Below the pieces are notes generated by a model. That model made no database searches and was not told the DNA's origin. It saw only the letters and a list, made by a program, of their open reading frames with translations. From contig CAIVQI010000308.1 in assembly GCA_903908015.1 (NCBI GenBank), positions 1-6,757 of the forward strand: a DNA stretch of 6,757 nucleotides, given 5' to 3'. Both the position numbers and the translations under genes were made by a program. Position 1 is the stretch's first letter. Every line of letters begins with the position of its first letter. Of the stretch, positions 1 through 6,637 are shown one piece after another. The stretch is from an uncultured Bacteroidota bacterium (lineage in GTDB: Bacteria; Bacteroidota; Bacteroidia; UBA7662).

Positions 1-249
1 CCGGACAATCGGTGGTTGTAGTGCCACCCCATCTGCCTTCTGAACCCGAAGAATGGCCCGTTCGATGGGTTGATCAGAACGAATTCTTACCCGCAGCAAC
101 ACGGAATCGGGAATCTGTACATCAAAACTTGTTGCTGCGGAAAGCAGTTCGATGGAGGGTGGTGTTGTATGTTGCCGCTCGCCATCACATGCGGACATGC
201 CGAACACCCCCAACAACAACATGAGGGAGTAGGCCATCCATTGTCCCAT
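1..249 (-). CDS. Partial lipoprotein, N-terminal end only, runs off left edge
   Basis: This minus-strand reading frame has no stop before the window edge, so only the first 83 or so residues are visible. Starting at the ATG at 249-247, it begins MGQWMAYS, continues with a hydrophobic stretch (LMLLLGVFG) and reaches a lipobox-like MSA-Cys with Cys at residue 21, followed by Asp. That is the pattern of a signal peptidase II substrate, so an envelope lipoprotein is likely. After a Thr/Pro-rich linker the visible part alternates polar and hydrophobic residues (IELLSAATSF, VLLRVRIRS, RAILRVQK), which suggests an Ig-like beta-sandwich; this is inference from pattern only. The start is unresolved. 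In-frame alternatives are ATG at 237, ATG at 297 and GTG at 312; the longer forms add a second hydrophobic segment before the lipobox. No Shine-Dalgarno sequence is well placed for any of them. The short forms lack the usual Lys/Arg in the n-region. It is divergent from ligA. Function unknown. Confidence 0.6.
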   Translation of the reverse strand, partial: MGQWMAYSLMLLLGVFGMSACDGERQHTTPPSIELLSAATSFDVQIPDSVLLRVRIRSDQPIERAILRVQKADGVALQPPIVR

Positions 250-317
250 AGTATTGGGCGATTGGTTCAGCAACAAACCTAGCATCAAGTTGAACATGTT
301 TTTCGGGCGCACCCCCT

Positions 318-325
318 CATTTTTG
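318..325 (+). promoter_or_regulatory. Possible -7 box for the ligA operon
   Basis: CATTTTTG matches the Bacteroidota -7 consensus TAnnTTTG at all fixed positions but the first. It would place transcription start near position 332 and leave a leader of about 28 bases ahead of the ligA ATG. A TTG at 290-292 is somewhat too far upstream to be a standard -33 element. The assignment is weak and rests on one near match in the right place. Confidence 0.3.
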
Positions 326-343
326 GGAACAATTTACGATATT

Positions 344-349
344 GGAGGG
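344..349 (+). promoter_or_regulatory. Shine-Dalgarno sequence that decides the ligA start
   Basis: GGAGGG lies 10 to 11 bases before the ATG at 360. It overlaps the codons just after an in-frame TTG at 342, so it cannot serve that TTG. It therefore supports ATG 360 as the true start. Strong Shine-Dalgarno sites are not the rule in Bacteroidota, and the other gene starts in this window lack one. Confidence 0.55.
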
Positions 350-359
350 TTATTTTTTT

Positions 360-2366
360 ATGAACGAGGAACAAGCCTTGCACCGGATTCTCGCGCTCAC
401 CAGAGAGCTCAACGACCATAACTACCGATACTATGTGCTTGATCGCCCCATCATCAGTGATCAGCAATTCGATGATTTACTCTCTGAACTCACGGGATTG
501 GAACATGGCTGGCCCCATCACGCACAACTTGATTCGCCAACAAGACGGGTGGGTGGCCAGCCCCTGGATGGATTTGACAGCGCCATCCACGCAACCCCAA
601 TGTTGTCGCTGGGCAACACCTATTCTGAATCAGAACTGCGTGACTTCGATCAAAGGGTACAGAAAATTTTGGGCAGAACCACACCATATTTGGCAGAGTT
701 GAAGATTGATGGTGTAGCGATTTCTTTAACCTACGAAAACGGTGTGCTCGTCCAGGCCATTACCCGGGGCGACGGCACAAGAGGCGATGTGGTTACCGCC
801 AACATCCGTGCAATTCCCAGTATTCCAATTCAATTGAGGGGCCTCAACTGGCCACAGAAAATGGAGGTGCGTGGAGAGGTGTTTATCCGAAGAGAGAAAT
901 TCGAAGAATTGAATCGGAGGCGACAAGAAAACGGCGAAGAAGTTTATGCCAACCCCAGGAATTTTGCCTCTGGAAGTCTGAAATTACTGGATGCCACGGA
1001 GGTTAAAAGGCGTGGTCTCGATGCCTATTTCTACGCATGGAACCAAGAACAAGCCAGCCTCGGTGACCAGGAAGCGATGTTAAAGAAAGCCATAGACTGG
1101 GGATTTCCTGTCTGCACCCACAACAGTGGGGCGGGTGACCTCGAACAGGTTCTTGGGTTCATCCGTTCATGGCAATCGAAACGAGAGACGCTTGATTTTG
1201 ATATTGATGGGATCGTGGTGAAGGTCAACAGCTACTCAGACCGGGAAGAATTGGGTCACACGGCTAAAGCGCCTCGCTGGGCCATTGCCTACAAATACAA
1301 AACCCAGGCGGCGTCCACGCAACTCATTTCGGTAGATTTTCAAGTGGGCCGCACTGGTGCGGTGACGCCGGTAGCCAATTTAGCCCCTGTTTGGCTCGGA
1401 GGTACCACCGTGAAAAGGGCATCACTTTATAATGAGGGCGAAATTGAGCGCTTGGGGCTCCGACTAAACGACAGGGTTTGGGTTGAAAAAGGTGGTGAAA
1501 TCATCCCCAAGATTACTGGAGTTGACACAACCAAGGGCGAAAGAGGCCATTTAGCGATACAATTTCCCTTACATTGTCCGAGCTGTGATGCCCCCCTCCA
1601 GCGGATTGACGCACTGCACTATTGCCTCAATTCAAAAAATTGTCCACCCCAACAGCTGGGTCTTTTAGAACACTTTGTGGCCAGAAAAGCCATGGATTTA
1701 AATAGTTTAGGCAAGGAAACGCTCGAATTGCTCTGGCAACAGGGGCTCGTTCGCAACCCAGCCGACCTCTATGATTTGCAACATGATGCGCTTTCCTCAC
1801 TCGAGCGCATGGGCAAAAAATCCGCACAACTAATTATAGATGGACTCGCAGACTCCCGGGCGGTGCCCTATCACCGTGTCTTATTCGCATTGGGAATACG
1901 TCACGTTGGAGAAACCATAGCCAAAAACCTGGCCAAACACTTCCCGAGCATTGAATTATTAGCAGCCGCCAGCCTTCAAGAATTGTTAAACGTGCATGAC
2001 ATAGGAGAAAAGATTGCTGAACAAGTGGTGGGTTGGTTTTCTGATCCGGATCATGCACGACTACTTGAACGTTTGAAACAATTTGGACTGCAATTCACTT
2101 CAGGGTTGGGAAGCGAACAACAACCCAATCACTCACAAAAATTATTGGGTCTCTCCTTTGTTGTGAGTGGTGTTTTTGAACGACATGAGCGTGAGCAACT
2201 GAAAATGCTCATCGAGCAACACGGTGGCCGTGTTGCAGCTTCTTTAAGTGGCAAAACCAATTATTTGCTTTCGGGCAGCGATGCCGGGCCCAGTAAACTG
2301 GAAAAAGCCAAGCAACTTCATGTACCGCTGCTCACAGAAACTGAATTTGAACAGCTCATCGCATGA
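360..2366 (+). CDS. ligA: NAD+-dependent DNA ligase LigA
   Basis: The product seals nicks with 3'-OH and 5'-phosphate ends, using NAD+ as the adenylate donor, in Okazaki fragment joining and excision repair in the cytoplasm. From ATG 360 it has 668 residues, normal for the family (about 670). The domains appear in the standard order. The Ia NAD+-binding segment includes NYRYYVLD (21-28). The adenylation domain has the AMP-accepting Lys115 in ELKIDG, then TRGDGTRGD (135-143), RGEVF (171-175) and the DGIVVKV segment (283-289). An OB fold covers roughly 320-395 (FQVGRTGAVTPVA, KGGEIIPK). A Zn finger uses Cys406, Cys409, Cys422 and Cys428. Helix-hairpin-helix repeats span about 445-580, and a C-terminal BRCT domain (593-668) includes GLSFVVSG and SGKTNYLL. 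No key residue is missing. An in-frame TTG at 342 would add six residues but is disfavoured by the GGAGGG site at 344-349. The stop overlaps the next start by ATGA, so it is the first gene of a three-gene operon. Confidence 0.97.
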   Translation: MNEEQALHRILALTRELNDHNYRYYVLDRPIISDQQFDDLLSELTGLEHGWPHHAQLDSPTRRVGGQPLDGFDSAIHATPMLSLGNTYSESELRDFDQRVQKILGRTTPYLAELKIDGVAISLTYENGVLVQAITRGDGTRGDVVTANIRAIPSIPIQLRGLNWPQKMEVRGEVFIRREKFEELNRRRQENGEEVYANPRNFASGSLKLLDATEVKRRGLDAYFYAWNQEQASLGDQEAMLKKAIDWGFPVCTHNSGAGDLEQVLGFIRSWQSKRETLDFDIDGIVVKVNSYSDREELGHTAKAPRWAIAYKYKTQAASTQLISVDFQVGRTGAVTPVANLAPVWLGGTTVKRASLYNEGEIERLGLRLNDRVWVEKGGEIIPKITGVDTTKGERGHLAIQFPLHCPSCDAPLQRIDALHYCLNSKNCPPQQLGLLEHFVARKAMDLNSLGKETLELLWQQGLVRNPADLYDLQHDALSSLERMGKKSAQLIIDGLADSRAVPYHRVLFALGIRHVGETIAKNLAKHFPSIELLAAASLQELLNVHDIGEKIAEQVVGWFSDPDHARLLERLKQFGLQFTSGLGSEQQPNHSQKLLGLSFVVSGVFERHEREQLKMLIEQHGGRVAASLSGKTNYLLSGSDAGPSKLEKAKQLHVPLLTETEFEQLIA

Positions 2367-2869
2367 AGTACCCCGATTGGATACGGAATTTTCTTTGGAT
2401 GCAAACCTACCATCTGCAAATGAAGAAACCCGCTTTGGCCATCCAAAAGACCAGTGCATGGCTCATTATTTTTGATGCACGTGATGCCCATCAATTGCAG
2501 ACGGCCCAATTGCTCAAAACCCAAATTTACCCCAGGGTCTGCAGATGTATTGCATTTGAACCTGAACGGGTTGAAGAATGGTTTATTCCGCTTTGGGAAT
2601 CGCAACTCGATATGCGTTGGCAAGCACCACCGAACGTAAAAGGTGTGGTGGCCGACAATCACTATGCCTACCTCATACAGCTTTGTCCCGAGCCGCATCC
2701 AAGCATGAAATCGCTGGAAATACTGGCGCCGGTGACTTATCGGGTAGCCATCAACCCGGCGAAGGAACTGCCCCTTTATCATCTGACATGCAGGTGGACC
2801 GAGGCCTGTAGTGCTGCGGAAGCTTCGAAGAGGATTGTCAATCAAATAGAAAAGTATATCCGTCTATGA
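2363..2869 (+). CDS. Uncharacterised 168-residue protein, DUF6913-like
   Basis: No function is known to me. The protein is small and apparently soluble: no signal peptide, no clear membrane segment. A short amphipathic N-terminus (WIRNFLWMQ) and basic residues near 21-22 precede a beta-strand-like SAWLIIFDA (31-39), then a helix-like segment (QLQTAQLLKTQI), and later VKGVVADNHYAYLIQL (92-107) and TYRVAINPA (125-133). It ends in an amphipathic helix (SKRIVNQIEKYIRL). The layout, a strand-helix start, a central segment suggesting 'we are in state X of a target', and a C-terminal helix, resembles DUF6913 proteins that I recall next to dapA in flavobacteria; this rests on overall shape and context, not on a search. 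ATG overlaps the ligA stop by four bases and its TGA overlaps the dapA ATG by four bases, with no Shine-Dalgarno site, so translation is probably coupled to both neighbours. A 175-residue frame antisense to it (2845-2318) is taken as a shadow. Confidence 0.8.
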   Translation: MKYPDWIRNFLWMQTYHLQMKKPALAIQKTSAWLIIFDARDAHQLQTAQLLKTQIYPRVCRCIAFEPERVEEWFIPLWESQLDMRWQAPPNVKGVVADNHYAYLIQLCPEPHPSMKSLEILAPVTYRVAINPAKELPLYHLTCRWTEACSAAEASKRIVNQIEKYIRL

Positions 2870-3756
2870 ATTTTTATTTACAAGGATCGGGCGTTGCCCT
2901 CATCACCCCATTTGATGGCCAAGGGGCAATCGAACACCAAGAACTCCAGGCTATGGTTGAGTTTATGGTGGATGGCGGCATTGATTTTATCGTTGCCCTC
3001 GGCACAACAGCTGAAACCCCCGCTTTGAGCAAAAGGGATCGTGAGGCCGTACTCGAAACCCTGAAGAGCAGTCTGAATGGACGAATACCCCTTGTTTTGG
3101 GCATGGGGGGAAATGACACCCATGAGCTATTGGAACACATCAAGTCATTTAACCTTGGTGGTGTGGATGCACTCTTGTCTGTTACGCCCTACTACAACCG
3201 ACCCTCACAGGAGGGGCTCTATCGGCACTATGCCCAAGTTGCTGATGCGACTGACCTGCCCATCATTCTTTATAACGTTCCGTTTAGAACTGGGTGTAAT
3301 TTAACGGCTGAAACCACACTTCGTTTGGCCAGCGATTTTTCAAATATAGTAGGGACCAAGGAGGCGTCTGGCGATTTTGGGCAAATTACTGAAATCCTGC
3401 GCAACAGACCAGCCGGTTTTAAAGTCTACTCGGGTGATGATTTATTAAGTCTCCCATTTATTTCTTTGGGGGCCGACGGGGTCATTTCAGTGGTGGCCAA
3501 CGCATTCCCCAAGACATTTTCTGAAATGATTAATAAGGCATTGGCAGGAAACCATGAGGAAGCCCTCGTGTTGCACGAGCAACTACTGCCTGTGGTAAAA
3601 CACATCTTTCAGGAGGGTAGCCCCGCCGGAGTTAAAGCTATTTTATCCCAACGCGGCATGATTCAGCCCCACCTGAGACTACCGCTGATCGAAATATCCG
3701 AAAAGCTGAAGACTGTGCTCGCAGAAATTGACGAGCGTTGGGTTGGACCAAAATAA
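2866..3756 (+). CDS. dapA: 4-hydroxy-tetrahydrodipicolinate synthase DapA
   Basis: DapA condenses pyruvate with L-aspartate 4-semialdehyde to give 4-hydroxy-tetrahydrodipicolinate, the committed step to meso-diaminopimelate and lysine; it is cytoplasmic and normally a tetramer. The 296 residues match the usual length of about 290-300 and form a single TIM barrel. Visible active-site features are GVALITPF (9-16), the GTTAE loop with Thr47 and Thr48, PYYNRP with Tyr109/Tyr110 (108-113), LYNVPFRTG with Tyr136 and Arg141 (135-143), the Schiff-base Lys165 in GTKEASGD, and SGDD (189-192) followed by GADGVISVVAN (202-212). All catalytic residues are present, which favours true DapA over other members of the class I aldolase superfamily (N-acetylneuraminate lyase and relatives), although close paralogues share these motifs. 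The ATG overlaps the preceding TGA, so it is probably expressed with ligA and the small protein. It converges on hutU with a 54-base gap. Confidence 0.95.
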   Translation: MNFYLQGSGVALITPFDGQGAIEHQELQAMVEFMVDGGIDFIVALGTTAETPALSKRDREAVLETLKSSLNGRIPLVLGMGGNDTHELLEHIKSFNLGGVDALLSVTPYYNRPSQEGLYRHYAQVADATDLPIILYNVPFRTGCNLTAETTLRLASDFSNIVGTKEASGDFGQITEILRNRPAGFKVYSGDDLLSLPFISLGADGVISVVANAFPKTFSEMINKALAGNHEEALVLHEQLLPVVKHIFQEGSPAGVKAILSQRGMIQPHLRLPLIEISEKLKTVLAEIDERWVGPK

Positions 3757-3810
3757 ATATCGCTTGCTGGTGTAGCAAAACACCCAACAGCCCCAGCCGA
3801 TTAAAGAGCC

Positions 3811-5508
3811 TTATTGACCCAACCGCGCGCGCAAATCCAAACGATTTTTTCTGGCCGTATCTTTAGCGATGTCATAACCCGCATCCATATGGCGAATCAC
3901 ACCCATGCCCGGGTCATTGTTTAAAACCCGCTTGATCCGCCTTTCCGCTTCATCGGTGCCATCGGCAACGATCACCATTCCTGAATGAATGGAATAACCC
4001 ATGCCCACACCACCGCCATGATGGAGGCTCACCCAACTGGCCCCCCCCGCAATATTCACAAAGGCATTCAGTACGGGCCAATCCGCTACTGCATCCGAGC
4101 CATCCAGCATTGCTTCGGTTTCTCGATTGGGGGATGCCACTGAGCCCGTATCGAGGTGATCACGACCAATCACAATGGGTGCTTTCAGCTTTCCTTCGCG
4201 TACCAATCGGTTGAACGCCAGGCCCGCTTGTTCACGAGCCCCTTGACCCAACCAACAGATTCTAGCGGGGAGACCCTGAAATGCGATGCGTTCAGACGCC
4301 ATATTTAGCCAGCGATGAAGACCGATATCATCGGGAAACAGCTCCTTCAGCAGCGCATCGGTCACCCGAATATCATCGGGATCGCCCGACAAAGCCACCC
4401 ATCGAAATGGGCCCTTTCCCTCGCAAAACAAGGGACGAATGTAGGCAGGCACGAAACCCGGAAAATCGAAAGCACGATCGAAACCAGCCTCCAAAGCACG
4501 TCCGCGGAGATTATTGCCATAATCGAATGTAATCGCCCCCTTCGACTGCATCTCCACCATAAGTTCGGTATGCAGGCGCATATCGCGGTATGCTAAGTCC
4601 AAATAATGTTTCGGATCACGGTGTCTCATTTCAGTTGCCGCTTCATTGGAAAGTCCTCTTGGGATGTACCCCACCATAGGATCATGCGCAGAAGTTTGGT
4701 CGGTGAGAACATCCGGCAATAAACCACGGTCACGTAGGCGCTCCAAAAGGTCGACTGCCGTGCACAGCACGCCCATGCTGCGCGCCAATCCTTGTGACTT
4801 CCAGGCCAACACCCGATCGATAGCCAGATCAACATCCTCAGACATCTCATCGAGGTATCGGGTTTCGATTCGTTTGCGCATGCGCCACTCCTCAACCTCT
4901 GCGGCGAGGCATGTACCTTCCGCCATGGTGATGGCCAAGGGCTGAGCCCCCCCCATTCCACCCAAGCCGGCCGTCACACACAGTTTGCCTTTTAAAGTGC
5001 CCCCAAAGTGTTTTTGCGCGACCGCATTAAAGGTTTCATAAGTACCCTGTACAATGCCTTGAGATCCTATATAAATCCAACTACCTGCAGTCATCTGACC
5101 ATACATCATGAGTCCTTTGCGCTCCAGTTCATCAAAATGTGCCCAATTGGCCCAATTTGGGACAAGCAGAGAATTGGCCAGTAGCACCCTTGGGGCATCC
5201 GTATGGGTAGGCAGAATGGCCACGGGCTTCCCACTTTGAATCAGCAGTGTTTCGTCGTCGTTCAAATCCCGTAATGCGTCAAGTATGAGTCGAAATGACT
5301 CAGGATCACGAGCGGCCTTTCCCCTTCCCCCATAGACAATTAATTCCTCAGGTCGCTCTGCAACATCAGGATCCAGGTTGTTGAGCAACATACGTAAAGC
5401 CGCTTCCTGTACCCATCCCTTGCAACTTATATGAGGTCCGGTTGGTGTTTTATATGGCTTTAGATCGATGGTTTGAGGGCGTGTTGATAATTCTGACTGG
5501 GTAGACAT
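3811..5508 (-). CDS. hutU: Urocanate hydratase HutU
   Basis: HutU adds water to urocanate to give 4-imidazolone-5-propionate, the second step of histidine degradation; it is a cytoplasmic dimer with tightly bound NAD+ used as an electrophile. The 565 residues fit the common short form (about 555). Family blocks run the whole length: VYGGRGKAAR (58-67), SGKPVAILPTH (92-102), MYGQMTAGSWIYIGSQGIVQG (135-155), the nucleotide-binding GLGGMGGAQP (181-190), DQTSAHDP (270-277), FDYGNNLRG (328-336), and PARICWLGQG with Cys418, equivalent to the Cys410 active-site residue of the Pseudomonas enzyme. The glycine-rich SLHHGGGVGMGYS (494-506) is also present. No hutH, hutI or hutG is in view, so the rest of the pathway must lie elsewhere if functional. 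The ATG has no Shine-Dalgarno site; a TATTTTTG promoter box sits 51-58 bases upstream. Two runs of eight G on the coding strand (codons 185-188 and 487-490) are notable but the frame is intact. Confidence 0.97.
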   Translation of the reverse strand: MSTQSELSTRPQTIDLKPYKTPTGPHISCKGWVQEAALRMLLNNLDPDVAERPEELIVYGGRGKAARDPESFRLILDALRDLNDDETLLIQSGKPVAILPTHTDAPRVLLANSLLVPNWANWAHFDELERKGLMMYGQMTAGSWIYIGSQGIVQGTYETFNAVAQKHFGGTLKGKLCVTAGLGGMGGAQPLAITMAEGTCLAAEVEEWRMRKRIETRYLDEMSEDVDLAIDRVLAWKSQGLARSMGVLCTAVDLLERLRDRGLLPDVLTDQTSAHDPMVGYIPRGLSNEAATEMRHRDPKHYLDLAYRDMRLHTELMVEMQSKGAITFDYGNNLRGRALEAGFDRAFDFPGFVPAYIRPLFCEGKGPFRWVALSGDPDDIRVTDALLKELFPDDIGLHRWLNMASERIAFQGLPARICWLGQGAREQAGLAFNRLVREGKLKAPIVIGRDHLDTGSVASPNRETEAMLDGSDAVADWPVLNAFVNIAGGASWVSLHHGGGVGMGYSIHSGMVIVADGTDEAERRIKRVLNNDPGMGVIRHMDAGYDIAKDTARKNRLDLRARLGQ

Positions 5509-5558
5509 ACTGACTTTGTTATTAGGAAATACTCATACTTTAAGCGAACATTCAGCTG

Positions 5559-5566
5559 CAAAAATA
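5559..5566 (-). promoter_or_regulatory. Candidate -7 promoter box for hutU
   Basis: Read on the minus strand this is TATTTTTG, an exact match to the Bacteroidota -7 consensus TAnnTTTG. Transcription would start near position 5552, leaving a leader of about 44 bases before the hutU ATG. No clear TTTG or TTG is present at the expected -33 distance. The box is flanked directly by a TAAGCG motif (5572-5567 on this strand), which might help an activator or repressor bind. Confidence 0.5.
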
Positions 5567-5643
5567 CGCTTATTAAAACGGCGAATAGGCTCTTTTGTTC
5601 AAATTCTGGGTGTAAATTCTTACCAATTTATGCCTTAAACGCT

Positions 5644-5651
5644 TACCTTTG
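5644..5651 (+). promoter_or_regulatory. Candidate -7 promoter box for the corA-family gene
   Basis: TACCTTTG matches the Bacteroidota -7 consensus TAnnTTTG exactly. Transcription would start near 5658, giving a leader of about 47 bases, too short for a known Mg2+ riboswitch of the M-box type. No exact -33 TTTG is seen at 19-21 bases upstream. The spacing to the start codon resembles that of the hutU box on the other strand, which supports both. Confidence 0.5.
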
Positions 5652-5704
5652 CGCGTCTTCTCATTGGCCTATGTAACCGCCCACACTTTTCTTCCCTGCA
5701 GTCC

Positions 5705-6637
5705 ATGATTCAATTATTCCAAACCCAACAGTCAAAGCTGCAAGAAGTGGATCTGCTGCATGAGGGGGATTGGGTGAACGTAGTAGATCCCACCTACGAA
5801 GAAAGGACCTGGCTAGAGCAAAATTGTCCATTTGTATTGGAATACCTGACCGACTCACTCGATTCGGATGAGTTGGCTCGTGTAGAAAAAGAGGATGAAT
5901 ATCTATTGATTGTCATTCGCCTACCTCATTTCAGAGGGGTTGAGCATGACACGCCGTTCAATACTCTTCCTTTGCTTGTTTTTTTAACGGATCAGCATTT
6001 CATCACCCTGTGTAAGGAGGAAAATGTCATCATTCAGGAGTTCATTCGGGAACGGGTGCGCGGATTCAGTACCGCCAAGCGAAATCGCTTTCTACTGCAG
6101 TTGATGCTGAAAACAGCAGGCAAATTTCTGGTACATCTTCGAAACATCAACAAAATAGTAGAGCAGCTTGAAGATGAACTAGAGAATTCCTTGCGGAATC
6201 GAGAAATCATGGAATTGCTTCGTTATGAAAAGGCCCTGATCTACTACACCACGGCCTTGCAGTCGAATGGTGCAATGATGGAACGATTGCGCCGTCTTCG
6301 GATTTTCAGTGCTTATGAGGAGGATGAAGACTTGCTTGAAGATGTGCTCATAGAAAACCAGCAGGCGATCGAGATGACCAGTGTGAGCGTTCGTGTATTG
6401 GGACAAATGATGGAGGCTTATTCCTCCATCATCAACAACAATATGAACAATGTGATGAAGACGCTGACCTTGGTTACGATCGGCCTTGCCATACCTACTC
6501 TCTTTGCCAGTTTATACGGCATGAACGTTAGCCTTCCCATGCAAAATAGTTCTCTTGCATTTGGCATGGTCTTACTGTCCAGTATGGCCATCATGGCCTT
6601 GGTTTATTGGTTTTTTCGACGCATACGGTGGTTCTAA
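5705..6637 (+). CDS. corA: CorA-family divalent cation (Mg2+/Co2+) transport protein
   Basis: CorA proteins are pentameric inner-membrane channels for Mg2+, and also Co2+ or Ni2+. The 310 residues match the usual length (about 310-320). The N-terminal cytoplasmic domain (about 1-125) opens with WVNVVDPTYEE and contains DEYLLIVIRLP (64-74), LPLLVFLTDQHFITL (88-102). A long, highly charged helix follows (about 125-250; KNINK-like and EQLEDELENSLRN segments), the stalk that leads to the pore. TM1 is about 253-271, ending in the signature YGMN at 271-274, which forms the selectivity loop; TM2 is about 283-304. The basic tail FRRIRW stays in the cytoplasm, as expected. The loop after GMN reads VSLPMQN rather than the MPE of the E. 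coli type, common in other branches of the family. ATG 5705 has no Shine-Dalgarno site but follows a TACCTTTG box by 53 bases. It is divergent from hutU with no evident functional link. Substrate specificity cannot be told from sequence. Confidence 0.93.
   Translation: MIQLFQTQQSKLQEVDLLHEGDWVNVVDPTYEERTWLEQNCPFVLEYLTDSLDSDELARVEKEDEYLLIVIRLPHFRGVEHDTPFNTLPLLVFLTDQHFITLCKEENVIIQEFIRERVRGFSTAKRNRFLLQLMLKTAGKFLVHLRNINKIVEQLEDELENSLRNREIMELLRYEKALIYYTTALQSNGAMMERLRRLRIFSAYEEDEDLLEDVLIENQQAIEMTSVSVRVLGQMMEAYSSIINNNMNNVMKTLTLVTIGLAIPTLFASLYGMNVSLPMQNSSLAFGMVLLSSMAIMALVYWFFRRIRWF

Noticed and set aside
12..282. Two overlapping 70-residue plus-strand frames at the left edge
   Set aside because: They are out-of-frame shadows of the minus-strand lipoprotein gene; neither has a recognisable domain or a ribosome binding site.
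342..359. TTG start for ligA six codons upstream of ATG 360
   Set aside because: The Shine-Dalgarno GGAGGG lies downstream of this TTG, and the protein beginning at 360 already fits the family's N-terminus, with the active-site Lys falling at 115 as in E. coli LigA.
2318..2845. 175-residue minus-strand frame antisense to the 168-residue gene
   Set aside because: It lies almost exactly opposite a plus-strand gene that overlaps both neighbours by ATGA. Its sequence shows no recognisable domain, and it would run into the 3' end of ligA.
3766..3791. Possible terminator hairpin between dapA and hutU
   Set aside because: GCTGGTGT can pair only imperfectly with ACACCCAACAGC, needing a four-base bulge, and no T-run follows on either strand.
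5658..5704. Mg2+-sensing riboswitch ahead of the corA-family gene
   Set aside because: The predicted leader is under 50 bases and shows no complex folding, too small for an M-box or similar element.
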